Positions 12,061 through 23,122 of a stretch of DNA of 64,000 nucleotides are shown piece by piece. Source of the stretch: Margaritispora aquatica (taxonomy: Eukaryota; Ascomycota; Leotiomycetes; Helotiales; Discinellaceae); NCBI GenBank assembly GCA_007644065.1, contig VJWN01000026.1:124001-188000 (forward strand), written 5' to 3'. Every line of letters begins with the position of its first letter. Positions within the stretch are counted from its first letter, which is position 1. The notes under the pieces are model-generated. The model saw nothing but the letters and a program-made list of their open reading frames with translations. It was not told the origin of the DNA and did no database searches. The translations under genes and the position numbers were made by a program.

Positions 12061-13305
12061 TCATTGGATTTTGTTAGGGTTCTTCTTCAGACAATAGTTG
12101 TGAAGTTCAACATTGTACACCGACACCGCTTTCTCGTGCTCTTTCTGTAAGATTGCGAACTTTTGTGCCTCACCTGCGTTCAATATTTCCAACAATTCCT
12201 TCTTGGGCCCCTCAGAAGTCAAGTCTCGCTCAAAAGCCACCTTCCGAAGCTCGGAAACTGTGTACCGAGTGAAGGACTTCTTGATTGGTGGCTTTGGCTT
12301 TGTCGACGGAGCTGCCAGATTTGCTTAATAGCTGCCTTAACCTCTTCAGTAAGCAACAGATGATAGAAAAATGCCGAGATTTCATCGCTAAAGTGATGAA
12401 CCGGAACATTTTGTCTACGGCAGTAATTGGCCAGATGTGTGATTCGATCATCTATAACCTCTACCATGACAGGCATCTCAGAGGCGGATGGGAATTGGAT
12501 ATCGCCAACGATAGAGTTCACTGGAAACCTATAGTATAACTTTACTGCTTTGAGACTTAAAAGTAGACGAAACATATTGGTTACATCAGCAAAGCTGAAC
12601 CCAAAGCTCATTGTAATATTTTGGCACTTCTCGCCAATCTCAGACCGCACTCGGACTTTCGATCTTCTTTCCGAGCGAAGGAACACAATCGTGATTGTAG
12701 CTAAAGTAAATTTCCTGGAGTTGGAGAAGTCTTGAAAAGCAAGATGGTCGAAGTCCCAATTCACATAAGTGCGGCTGAATACTCCACCCAGGTTGAGCTT
12801 GCGGTAGTATCTCATACCCTAAATTATGATCAGTAGCACATCCGAGACAGCAAGATGGGCGACTTCACTTCCTTTCGAGAATTCGGATTAACATGTAAGA
12901 TTGCATGAGCCAATGTCCATGTAAAGTATTTAAATTTCAAGACTTTGTGATTATTCCACGACTTGGATTTAGATTGAATTTCGCGGCCTTGAGTTTGAAT
13001 GTTACGACTTTCGACTATAACGTAAAATAAACACTGGACTCAGTCGTTCGCAGAGCTGCTGAAGATTAGAGAAGGAGAAGTGGATACAAGAAATCACTTA
13101 CGATATGATTTTGGATTTCAATAGGAAGTCTTGTGAAATGGCAAAACTTTGTGAAGGTCAGTATAACTATTGAAGACAGATCAGGAGATGCTGAATATGT
13201 GGTAGTAAGCGAAGGAGAAGATGGCAACGACCTTTCATCTATCGAGTCCGCTGAATTTGAGGCTAATGAAGCGGAAAATCGGTTCCAACAACGTCTGGTC
13301 GTCAT
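12061..13305 (-). pseudogene. degenerate 2EXR-SAP paralogue
   Basis: Pieces of one protein appear in order in different frames. 13305-13102 (68 codons) ends FTKFCHFTRLPIEIQNHI, followed by a GTAAGT donor and an 87-bp intron. 13014 onward reads SKVVTFKLKAAKFNLN and then meets a stop; the homologous continuation LKFKYFTWTLAHAILHVNPN is in another frame and ends at 12869. A 50-bp intron with a CTGAT branch site leads to 12818 (GMRYYRKLNLGGVFSRTYVN), matching the GGRFTGTYVN block of the gene to its left. Finally 12324-12061 carries a SAP motif (VSELRKVAFERDLTSEGPKK) in a third frame. The last frame change could be bridged by an intron (donor CC|GTAGAC, acceptor CTGGCAG), but the first looks like a true indel. 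I therefore call it a probable pseudogene; an alternatively spliced gene is the rival reading. Confidence 0.65.
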
Positions 13306-14646
13306 CTGAGCGATTATTTCCGAACTTTCTTGAACACTGTTTGAGTTATGGCTCTACAGTCTTTATGAATAGAATAAATGTTTTCTAACTAAGTGTACTG
13401 CGAGTTTATCTAAGCAAAAGACTCTACGACTTGAATTGATATTGTGCTAGCTTGGTATTGTGGAACACCAAAGTATCTTTCGATATTATTCTACGTAATT
13501 TTAGATATCCTCGATGTAGGAAGGCTGATTTGTGAGCTTGTTAGATTATAGTAAGGTTCTTCTTCGAATATTGCTTCTACAGAGCCTAGTCGTGCTTTTT
13601 CGGATCTTTCTTGCAGGTCTCTTGAATAATCGCCTAACTATCGTTACTTCAACACAAGAATATACATGGAATCACTATTGCGGACGGGAACTTGGTATAT
13701 ATACTCAAAGTTGGAAGCTAGATAAGCTAACGACTAGCTAGAGAATGCCTAGAGCTCGACACCATATGAATAGCTCGGCTAACCCCTCGTCGACCCACCT
13801 TAAGCTTGCACCATGAGCTCACTCAAAAGACACAAAAGACACCCACATAGCTTCATTGATCACATCTTCGGTGAACCAATAAATTGGTATGATGACTTGC
13901 GCCCAACTTGTGCGATCATTCAAATTGCAATAGTCAAAGCTCAACCCGTAGAACTCAATTTCTATTATCAATCCAATCATGTGGAGACACTTTGTAAGAT
14001 AGTTTTAGACTCAATGCCTGACCACTTACATATGAGTTTTCGGAGAGGAGAAAAAGAGTAAGGAGAAAGTAGAAATCAATTTATCCCACGAGACCTTGTA
14101 TACACTCTTCCTTCACACAATCTGGATCGCAGCAGTGCACTTTAAAGGTAGTCTTGATTCCTAAATGTATTTTTCAAAGTACTATCTTAAATACTATGAT
14201 CTTGAACGATGATAAATGTTATGAAAGCTTTTATTATACAAGTCCCCTTTCCCTTACTCATTATATCGTGAAAACACAAAGTATAGCAGCATTTTACAAT
14301 AGTAGTTTTATGTTATAATAAAGGTAGATTTTGTATTTGATAACATTAGTTATTAAATCTAATATCATTAAAAGTTCGGCACATAACTCTAGTAAGTGGA
14401 GCGCGGCCTCGGTCCACTTGAGAGGTCTGATAAGACGATGAAGTAACTAGCAAAACAACAACAGCAAATATATGACAGAAATAAAGATTGATACACAGAG
14501 AATGATAAAACTAGCAGTGAGTGAAGACGATTGATACTGCTTTCAGCTCGCTCTATCAATTGGTCATGGCTTTGGCACTCACTGGCAAACTTACAGCGAC
14601 CGCAACTGAGGCGCATTGAACAAGTTTAAGGGCACGTAAATTTACA
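13306..14646. other. AT-rich intergenic region
   Basis: About 1.3 kb of strongly AT-rich DNA, with A/T runs especially at 14150-14400. An 82-codon ATG frame at 13813-14061 (+) is open but shows no family motif or splice extension, so I do not call it a gene. The composition would fit an old, mutated insertion, but no repeat ends or coding remnants are visible. Confidence 0.4.
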
Positions 14647-15405
14647 CTAAGTATCCATCACAAGCTCGCAGGTGTCCACCAGAACATTCAACACCTCCAA
14701 GAACAGCTCACACTCTCTTTGCATATTGTCCCCCTCCACATGCCTGAACACCCTTGCCTCGCCACTTCTCATACACGCTTGCGACGGATCTTCTACAACA
14801 CTCCTAACAAGGATAATTCGCTTCAAATTTCCCAAGCTCGCGATCATCCCCACGGCATTCGAAACGGTAAATGGGTTATGCATTGCAAGAAGAAACGCAC
14901 AATCGAATGCCACCACCTTAGCATTATCCGCCAAACAGATCGAGTTCATGATGTCTTTAATGACTTTCTTATTTTGCATAGTCCATGGCCCGGACTTCCC
15001 AGATGGAACGATACATCTGCACCCCTCGCCAAAGAAGAGGGTGTCATTTTCGAAGTCGACGAGAATATCTCGAGGCGAGAATCCGAGCTGAAGAGCTTTA
15101 TAAGGTTTGATGAGCTCCGATCTGGATTCATGGCAAGCGTGTAACACAGATGGCGGTTGAGTTTTGGAGACCAGGCAACGCGCCTTCGACAGCCATCTGA
15201 GCTCGATAATGCGGGGTAAAGGAGCAGCGTAGTGCCAGATTCTGAGACGGATTTCTGTAGGAAGCTGCTGAAATTTTGGAAAGAGATCCATAGCTGTATT
15301 TCTGCTGATATTACGATGTCGCTTCAAGTGTTTGGAGAGGCGAGAATGCTGTTTCCAAGATGGTGTCTCAGCTGCAAGGCTGGGTCTACACATGAGGCTT
15401 CCCAT
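14647..15405 (-). CDS. 2EXR-domain protein (no SAP motif)
   Basis: Intronless, 252 aa, third member of the local 2EXR group. The 2EXR signature starts at about residue 38: MDLFPKFQQLPTEIRLRIWH, then PRIIELRWLSKARC, PPSVLHACHESRSELIKPY and DILVDFENDTLFF. The end (NLKRIILVRSVVEDPSQ onward) lacks the SAP segment found in the two copies to the left. The ATG at 15405 is used; an internal ATG at 15291, just before the domain, would also give a complete 2EXR protein. The N-terminal tail is basic (SKHLKRHRNISR). Function unknown. Divergence from the left-hand copies is large, so this is probably an older family member rather than a recent duplicate. Confidence 0.82.
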   Translation of the reverse strand: MGSLMCRPSLAAETPSWKQHSRLSKHLKRHRNISRNTAMDLFPKFQQLPTEIRLRIWHYAAPLPRIIELRWLSKARCLVSKTQPPSVLHACHESRSELIKPYKALQLGFSPRDILVDFENDTLFFGEGCRCIVPSGKSGPWTMQNKKVIKDIMNSICLADNAKVVAFDCAFLLAMHNPFTVSNAVGMIASLGNLKRIILVRSVVEDPSQACMRSGEARVFRHVEGDNMQRECELFLEVLNVLVDTCELVMDT

Positions 15406-15660
15406 ACTGTCAGCAGACGTTTAGGTCATCCTGTTGTACAGCAGCAAAATGTGTACAGGCGAGAAGAAGCAGCGAGAAACTAAAATCATCTGTATCAGGA
15501 ATAAGTCAAGATGTAAGTCACGATTAATTTGGCACGAAGCAAGAATATGTTAGAGTAAGCAACCAGGGCTGTTGTCGAACCATGTTATTGGCTGACCACT
15601 TCAGCCTATTCCTATCGGAGGTAATACTCTCTATATGTGTACGCAGACACATCTAGCTAC

Positions 15661-16317
15661 CTATTGTATCCTTGATGCCAATGTAACTCCATACCACATT
15701 GTTGAGATCCAGCCAACCATATTCAACAGCGATGAAATTCCGTGCATGGTAGCAAAGGAGGCATTCAGCTTCTGCATCTCGTTCGAATGTGGTGCTGCAT
15801 CGTAGTATTTCTTTCCATCTCTGGTCTCTGTCCACATCTATCAGCACTTGAATCCACTTCTCATCTGCTGTCCACACCTACCTTGCACCTTCCGCTCTCT
15901 CATAATCTTTGTAGTTGCTGGGCCTGCAAATACTAGGTTCGCAAGACTAGTCACCAACATGGTCGTCAGAGGCACGAGAACAGTCCACTTATTGATATCT
16001 GCGAAGACTCCAGCAAGACCTGATGTTGTGCCGAGGGCGGTTTTCGAAGCAGGGTATGTCAAGGCCAGAACCACTGGGAGCGCCGACTGAATGCCAAAGT
16101 AGATTGGGAAGATCTTCTGCTGGAGCTGAGAGAATTGCGGCCGTGTCAAGGACTTGTAAGCAACAACTCCGCCAACAAAACTCTATCGACGTATTAGTAT
16201 AGATGTGCGACTTAAGCAGCCATAAGGATTTACTTGGAAGAATTGTGTTCCTAGCAAAGTTCCATATGTGATTATATGGTACGGAGCTGGAGTCTTGAAA
16301 ATACTGAGGTCAGGCAT
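15661..16317 (-). CDS. TMEM205-like (DUF4149) four-helix membrane protein
   Basis: Three exons: 16317-16234, 16182-15882 and 15827-15661, giving 183 aa. Exon 1 encodes MPDLSIFKTPAPYHIITYG and ends at a GTAAAT donor; exon 2 starts SFVGGVVAYKSLTRPQFSQL; exon 3 starts ETRDGKKYYDAAPHSNEMQK and ends in a last hydrophobic helix. Hydrophobic segments lie at roughly residues 17-37, 50-70, 85-105 and 160-178, matching the DUF4149/TMEM205 layout. The conserved segment before the last helix (MQKLNASFATMHGISSLLN) is clear. In animals TMEM205 affects drug tolerance; the fungal function is unknown. Shares a 423-bp divergent promoter region with Ku80. Confidence 0.87.
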
Positions 16318-16740
16318 TGTTTTTAGGGTTCCTAGTATTCGAATTGAATCTTAAAAGTTGGTGTAATAAGTTGCTTGCCCGTGGGGATTGATGGGGGACG
16401 TGTATCAGAATCATGACGACTACGATCTGCCGAGGCTTAAAACAGCCTGTACGTGGAAAAAGAGAGATTTGTGACATGCAGTTGAAAGATGAGCCAATAA
16501 TATTTCGGAATAGAGCTTGTTTATGTTAAGACCTACAGAGGGTTACTCTGTCTGCCTGTCTAAGATACCTCATCACATTGGGTTGAAAGTTCAAAATGAC
16601 CTGATGTCCTAAATGGACATGTGATCACGCGCCTGCCTAAAACGGGCGCGTCTCGCGTTCCAGCTATCACGTTTAGGTCCTTCATCATGAATCTCACAAA
16701 CCATCATCAATAATATCTTCCAATCGAAAACACGTACAAG

Positions 16741-19366
16741 ATGGCGGACAAGTCAGTCACCATGTTCGTCATTGACCTTGGGGCTTCTATGGGCGAATGT
16801 AGTAATGGCCGGATGGAGAGCGATCTAGACTATGGCATGCAGTACGTCTGGGACAAAATTGCAAAGATCATGGTCACCGGCAAAGTCAGTTCGCAAGTTG
16901 GAGTAATCGGGCTACGAACCGACGAGACAAATCACAACTTATCCGATTCTGACGGGTACGAACATATATCAGTCTTGAAAGACATTGGTCCCATGAAAAT
17001 GAATGACCTTCCGGGGCTACGCGAGCAACTTCAAGCCAGCGAAACTGATTTTGGAGATACAATCTCAGCTATTGTGCTTGCAATCCACATGATCACAGAA
17101 GCTACCACACTCAAGAGTGGAAAGCCTGGCAAATATACTCGAAAGATTTACCTATTAACAAATGGACAAGGCAGCATTGAAGATGACAAGCTTGAAGACA
17201 TTGCTCAAAGGATCACGGACACCGAGATTGAGCTTTCTATCATGTGCGGCTTCTACCATCTACACGTGTGATGCTAAGCTAATGTGAAGTTTTAGAGGGA
17301 TTGATTTTGACGACGCCGATTTCCCATTTAAGGAAGAGGACAAATCATCGACTAAGGTTGTTCTGTTTGTTCCCTTCTCTCTGATTGTATGCTTACTTGA
17401 GATTAGAAGCATACAGAAAGTGTATTGAAGCAGCTAGTAGATAGTTGTGGTCCAAACGGTACCTTTGGTACAGCTGCTGAAGCTATCCAATACATATCTG
17501 TGCCTGAATTGAAGAAAACTAGACCCTATAATTCCTTCACAGGCAGATTGGGTATGTAACCCCCAACATATTGCCCATGAAAATGAGCAGTGCACTTCTC
17601 TCCATCAATCATAAATTGACGTTTCGATATCGAGAACCAATTGCTAATTTATGAAGAACTTGGGGACCCTATTCAATATCCTGAGACAGCACTTTATATC
17701 GATGTTAAACGTTTTTTCAGGACCAAGGTAGCCAAACCTCCTACTGCAAGCGCCTTTGTCAGCCGACCTGTACTGGGTGATAGTGCTCAATCATCAAGTA
17801 CATTGCCTGGCGATACAGAAATGACGGATGCACCTTCAAATGAACTTTTAAGAGTTAGAAATTCAACGACGTATGAAATCAACGATGCATCTGGTGTGGG
17901 TGGGAAGAGAGATATCGACCGTGATGAGCTTGCGAAGGGATACCAATATGGTAGCACAGTGGTATCCATGGAACGAGCGAATGAACATACTACACGATTC
18001 AATGTGCCTCAGAGTTTCTCAATCATCGGATTTATTCCATCAGATAAGGTATGCACTTTGCTAAAATGACTATTATAACTCTAACAAAATGAAGTACGAA
18101 AGATATCTAAATATGGGAGATAGCTGTATTACGATTGCTCAGCCTATAAACGACAAAGCTAGGCTAGCTATGTCGTCCTTGGTTCGTGCACTCTATGAGC
18201 TTGATTCCTACGCAGTTGCAAGGCTTGTTGTGAAAGACGGAAAAAATCCTCAGATAGTGTTACTCGCTCCATCGATTGAGCCGGATTTAGAATGTTTAAT
18301 CGATGTGCCTCTTCCATTCGCCGAAGATGTTCGAATATACAGATTCCCACCACTAGACAGGATCATTACCTTGTCTGGGAAACCGATCACCTCACATAGA
18401 TATTTGCCTGGCAAGCAACTCGATGACGCAATGAGTGACTATATTGACGCTATGGACATTTCGAAATTTGACACAGACGACGAGGGGTGAGTCATGAAAA
18501 GTTAAGTCTACGATAAGTCAAAGCTAACTATACAATACAGAAATCCAAGCGAGTACATGAAAATTGATGAAATCTTCTCTCCAGCCGTCCACAGAGTAAA
18601 TCAAGCTATCACAAAACGTGCCATACATCCCAAAGAACCAGTCGCTCCGCCTGCCGACATTCTAATCAAGTGGGCGAACCCACCAAAAGAATTGATGAAG
18701 AAAACCAAGGCTCAGTTGAATCGCCTCACGAAGGCTGCTGATATACACAAAGGTATGTAGGCTCTTTCCTTTGACAAATCGTCTGGTCTCAATCAGAAGA
18801 TCTAACACTTCCCAGTTCCTCTAAAGGTGAAGGGCAAGAAGAGCAAGGACTCTGCCACTCCACTATCTGGCCTTGACATCGAGTCTCTATTGGCGAAACC
18901 GCAAAGAATATCCCGCGAAAATACAGTCCCAGAATTCATTCAGATGATTAGAGGTACAACAGACAATGATGTGATTGCCGATGCTACGCGACAGATGAGT
19001 GCTATCATTCGTGAGCAAGTGAAGGACAGCACTGGAGAAAGCCATTTCCAGCAAGCATTCGCTAACATGAGAGTAAGTCGATCACCATGATCAATATGGA
19101 ATGATATGCTAAGTTTGTCATAGGTTTTCAGGCGTGAAGTAGTTGAATATGAGATGCCAGACCTCTACAACGACTTCCTGAAAGATCTCAAAGAGAAAGT
19201 CGCTGGAGAATACGATCAGCGGGCCTTCTGGTTGGACTTCAAATCACAAAAATTAGGCTTGATTGATCAGGATGAGGTGGAGGGTTCTGATGTCACTGAA
19301 GATATGGCCAAAGAGTTTTTCAATCTGAAGAAATCTGACTCCCAACTGCCAACACGAGCACGGTGA
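16741..19366 (+). CDS. KU80: Ku80 subunit of the DNA end-binding Ku heterodimer
   Basis: Binds double-strand DNA ends with Ku70 to start non-homologous end joining and protect telomeres in the nucleus. Eight exons: 16741-17243, 17296-17356, 17407-17551, 17657-18048, 18095-18486, 18541-18752, 18816-19072, 19124-19366; 734 aa, normal for fungal Ku80. The vWA domain is at the N-terminus ([48 protein letters not shown]). The beta-barrel core shows [49 protein letters not shown] and [17 protein letters not shown]. The C-terminal Ku-binding region has [14 protein letters not shown] and [13 protein letters not shown]. The first donor (AT|GTGCGG) is weak but restores the conserved [10 protein letters not shown] block in frame. 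Confidence 0.94.
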
Positions 19367-19787
19367 GGGGTTTTGTATTTCGGGTAAGCAAGGAATCTAA
19401 GATGTATTTTAGCTTAGGCTGGAGTTTTTCGGGCGTGGAAAAGTTGATCGGGCGTGCTGAGGAATATGACTGATACCTTGCCGGAAATGACATTGACTTG
19501 AAGCTTTCAATTGATGTGATGAAGAGAATAGATTTGGCTCAAATGGTAATAACTCTAAAAGGGGCTTAACCGGGACGACCGGATCGAGCGAATCGAGGCA
19601 AGCGACCGGCTCCCCCATTACCGAGCATGACCCCTCATCAAGATCAACAATGGAGTAGATTTCATATAAAAATACCACAAAGACCCCCTACCATACTCAC
19701 ATCGTTTTCATTCATTTCATGTATCTTCTGAAACCGAGAGTCAGTATCATTTTTCATACACGGTCCTTCAGACGGCAATTGGGCAAA

Positions 19788-20770
19788 ATGGCAGGATACA
19801 CCACGTACAACTCGGCTGTGCCTCCAAACATGGAACTAGCCACAGGGATAACGCAGTTCTTTCGGGATTTCTACAAGATGAGCGATACGCCTGGGTCGAT
19901 TGGAGAGTGGGCTGATTTCTTCACGGATGATGCGACGCTAGTTATGGCTAGTAAGAAGGGTGTTGGGAGGGAAGGTTCGTTTTGTGTATTTCTCTTGTCT
20001 CTTAGTGGTTTATGTTGTGGGTTATGTAGGTGAGGGAGTGTCTGAGAAGAGATATTGAGGGTTTCTTAGTCGTGCAAGGAGATTTGGTTTTGAGGACTAA
20101 ATGGAGCTGGTTGAGATGAGAATGAGATGAGGTGAAATGTTGTGTTGGTGTGGAGGGTTTGTCTGCTTGAAATTGAAAGTATGAGGGAGAGCAAACTAAG
20201 GAAGACGATGCCTATGACGAGAAAGTGGGTTGCAAAAATAAACGCTAACAAGATCACAAACAGAGATTATGGAGATCCGAAAAGGCATGTGGGCAGCAGT
20301 AGCGAGTCGACTCCATTCTCCGCAGAAGATTTTCCCATTTGGAAACAATGCGGACGAGGTGATGTTGTTTGGAACTGTGGCATTTAAATTGAAAGATGAG
20401 CGGAAAGCTGAGGTTAGTGTTGGCCTGCTGTTATGTCTGCTTTTGGTGGGTTTCTTGGGGGAGATGCAAGCATAGAGTTAGAGTTGGGAATGTGGTATAC
20501 ATCTAAGAAAGCTTTGGAGAATTAATGGGCCTGCTGGTTTGGGATGATATGGAGACGAAGGTTCTCATGCTAACATTTGATGCTCGACATAGGTGGACTG
20601 GGCGGGAAGAGCGATACTGGTACAGGTTGAGGGAAATTGGAAGATGAAATTCTACCAAGTGTATTTGGTAAGCACTACCTCTCTGTTCCCATCTCACAAT
20701 ACGTTTTCCTGGAGCTATAAACGTATCTGACACTCCAAAGGACACTGCTGCGACCGCGAATGCAAAGTAG
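19788..20770 (+). CDS. NTF2-like / SnoaL-fold small protein
   Basis: Four exons: 19788-19974, 20264-20412, 20593-20667 and 20741-20770, giving 146 aa. The protein starts MAGYTTYNSAVPPNMELATG and shows the NTF2-like pattern: FFRDFYKMSDTPGSIGEWAD, FFTDDATLVMASKKGVGRE, then IRKGMWAAVASRLHSPQKIF and VMLFGTVAFKLKD, then WAGRAILVQVEGNWKMKFYQ. This cone fold serves many enzymes and binding proteins; no substrate can be assigned. Intron 1 is unusually long (289 bp) and the final exon only 30 nt (DTAATANAK, stop). An in-frame ATG at 19719 lies upstream, but 19788 has the better context (CAAAATGGC). Converges on RLP24. Confidence 0.83.
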
Positions 20771-21117
20771 ATTGGCAGGCCTTGTAATGGAAAGGCAGGT
20801 TTTTGTCGTAACATATGTTGCTATTCGAGGTCCAGAGAAAGTCTGTTCTCGAGCCAAAGCCTCTGATACCCCCTCCAACTTTCTCCGTTCCTGTGCCTGT
20901 GCTTGATCTGCAATCGAGTGAAATGTATGATAGTCGTCCATTCTGGTAAGTAGAGGTATTGACACACAAAGGCACCCCAACGCCACTTTTGAAAATCCCA
21001 AACGCCAGTTGAATCCCTCAGATCAAGCCCAGAAGCCCCCATTTCACATGTGCTCTCTTGTCATTTGCCATCCTTCCTCCCACCCCACTCACTCAATCAC
21101 AATACAACTCCATCCAC

Positions 21118-21860
21118 TTAGTCAACAAGCATCTCATCCTCTACACCCCCACCAACAAGCGCCTTCCGCCTAATCTTCATCTTGCCAAAGGCCTTAGTCT
21201 TCTCCCTCTCAATCACAACATCCTCCAGCTCCTCTCCATTCTCCACCAAGTTATTCCTCTCGCTAGCCCGCATCTTCGGCAGCAAGTGCTCGTTCTCGGC
21301 AACCAGCTTGCGGTTGGCCTCGCGCTCACGCTCCTTGTTGCCAGCCATGCGCTTCTTGTAGAACACACGCTCGCGGCGGGCGCGGATTTCGTTGATGCGG
21401 CTGATACCCTTGACGGTCGCCTCGACGATGTCGCGGTTGTATTTGATGGGTACGTTGCGGCGTGCGGCAAACTCAAGAGTGCTGTCTACCACCATTTCTA
21501 GGATTTTGTCAGCTTGGGGTTGTATTTGAAAGGTGAGTGAGAGTATGTACCTTTTCCAGCAGACTTGCGGAATGCCTTGGTCCACTTCAACTTCCTAGGG
21601 TTTCTCTTCATCTTGAAATTCTTGTGGCATTTCGATCTGCAAAAGCGAAAAAGTCTCGCATCGCTATAATATAATCCATTAGTCTTGTTCCTCTGCACAC
21701 AAATCTCCTCCCTCTTCTCTAATCCCTCCCCGTTGCAATTGCTCCCCACCATATCCTCTCCCCTCCAGAAATCGTAGAGTAAGACTCACTTGCGCACAAA
21801 AGTGATGCCCTTGGACGGATAGCACGGCCGCGAACAAAAGTAACAGGTTTCAATCCTCAT
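21118..21860 (-). CDS. RLP24: ribosome biogenesis protein Rlp24 (60S pre-ribosome, L24e-like)
   Basis: Placeholder for ribosomal protein eL24 on nuclear and cytoplasmic pre-60S particles; it recruits the AAA-ATPase Drg1/Afg2. Three exons: 21860-21790, 21663-21551 and 21497-21118, 187 aa. The zinc-binding N-terminus [20 protein letters not shown] and [20 protein letters not shown] gives the C-x2-C and C-x3-C ligands of L24e proteins. [17 protein letters not shown] and [20 protein letters not shown] are Rlp24-specific, as is the C-terminal GGGVEDEM. Divergent from PAM18 with only 290 bp between the start codons, so the two probably share a promoter. Confidence 0.95.
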
Positions 21861-22150
21861 TGTGACGGTGTTGTCGAATGTCGAATTGTAGGTGTCGCAA
21901 CTCTTACACTTCCTCCAAATCTGCAGCTTGCCCTCGTCGAAAATAAATTTCTCAGATTGGGGCGGCCGAGCCGATAAACGATTGCGCTAATCCGCTTTCG
22001 GATGTATCGCCTCAAAATTGTGCAACTGATGTCTGGAGTATCAACTTTTATATTCTCAATCCCAAGGTGCCATTGAATTGAAGCAGTCTGCACATTCACA
22101 AAGACGATCTCTGAACTTCAGTTAGAAGTTATACACAGTTACCTGCAAAC

Positions 22151-22634
22151 ATGGCTTCAATAATGGCTATTGGTGTAGGCGTCGCAGCGGCAGCTTTCCT
22201 CGTAAGCTTCCTGTGAACCTGGGGATGAACAATCAAGGGCATCACTAATACGCGGTATAGGGGAGAGCAGGACTCGTTGCGCTGCGTCGATCGAGGGGAG
22301 AGGCGGTGGGAGCATTGGGAAAGGCGTTCTACAAGGGCGGATTCGAGCCGAAGATGAATAAGAGGGAGGCGTCGCTCATTCTCCAACTTAGGTATGCTTT
22401 GCCTTTGCGACTGCAAGGAGAACTAGGAGGAAATGCATCGAGACTTCAAAATAGAGAAATGGAAGGGAGGATGAATGCTGACTTGGGCCACGCAGTGAGA
22501 GACAGTTGACGAAAGAGCGCATCCGCAAGAACCACCGGACCCTGATGATGCTGAACCATCCTGATCGAGGCGGAAGTCCATACCTAGCAACGAAAGTCAA
22601 CGAGGCCAAGGAGTTTCTGGAAAAGAACTCTTGA
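22151..22634 (+). CDS. PAM18: mitochondrial import motor J-protein Pam18/Tim14
   Basis: Inner-membrane J-protein that stimulates mtHsp70 at the TIM23 import motor. Three exons: 22151-22201, 22261-22391 and 22496-22634, 106 aa. The N-terminal transmembrane segment spans roughly residues 2-25 ([25 protein letters not shown]). The linker [20 protein letters not shown] is the family signature. The J-domain has the catalytic HPD loop in [20 protein letters not shown] and ends [12 protein letters not shown]. It lacks the longer N-terminal extension of the yeast protein, as in animal and other filamentous-fungal homologues. Confidence 0.95.
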
Positions 22635-23122
22635 GGTCTGATGTCGAGGACAAGCCAGCTTCAGATCGAGGGGTTAAAAATGGAGATGCGAGTACTTGGA
22701 AGCCAAGTCAGGAGTGAGAATGGAAGGGAGGAACGAGGAAGTTGTATAACATGTATACTTTGTTTCCAGCATCAGCGACGGCGTTAGGGTTGTACATCTA
22801 CATGTATGAGAGAAGCAGTAGACGCTACATAATGCCTATTGGCAGATCTCTTCTCAGAAGAAACGATTCGAATCAAATTCACAGCCAACTGAGTGAGCAC
22901 GATATCCTCACTTCGCATCTTCATCTGTTGATTATGACTCGAAGTGAGAGGGGAAAACATCGTCAATTGATCTATCTACCTCAGTCCATGCGTAACATAC
23001 ACAGAAAGTCCATACGAACTCGTGCCATGCAAACCCAACGCGACCAAGGATTTAATCGACCAATGAATCTCTACCTAACAGCCATCATCGTTTTCTTTCT
23101 CAATGGAGACAGACATAGCTCT
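22635..23122. other. convergent 3' intergenic region
   Basis: Spacer of 488 bp between the stops of PAM18 and the DEDDh exonuclease gene. Open frames are present but have no recognisable content; it probably holds both 3' UTRs. Confidence 0.5.

Noticed and set aside
13813..14061. 82-codon plus-strand ATG frame
   Set aside because: No recognisable motif, AT-rich surroundings and no splice extension; not distinguishable from chance.
16317..19366. A DNA-repair gene cluster around Ku80
   Set aside because: The immediate neighbours (TMEM205-like, NTF2-like, RLP24) have unrelated functions; TOP3 is over 13 kb away, so proximity is most likely coincidental.
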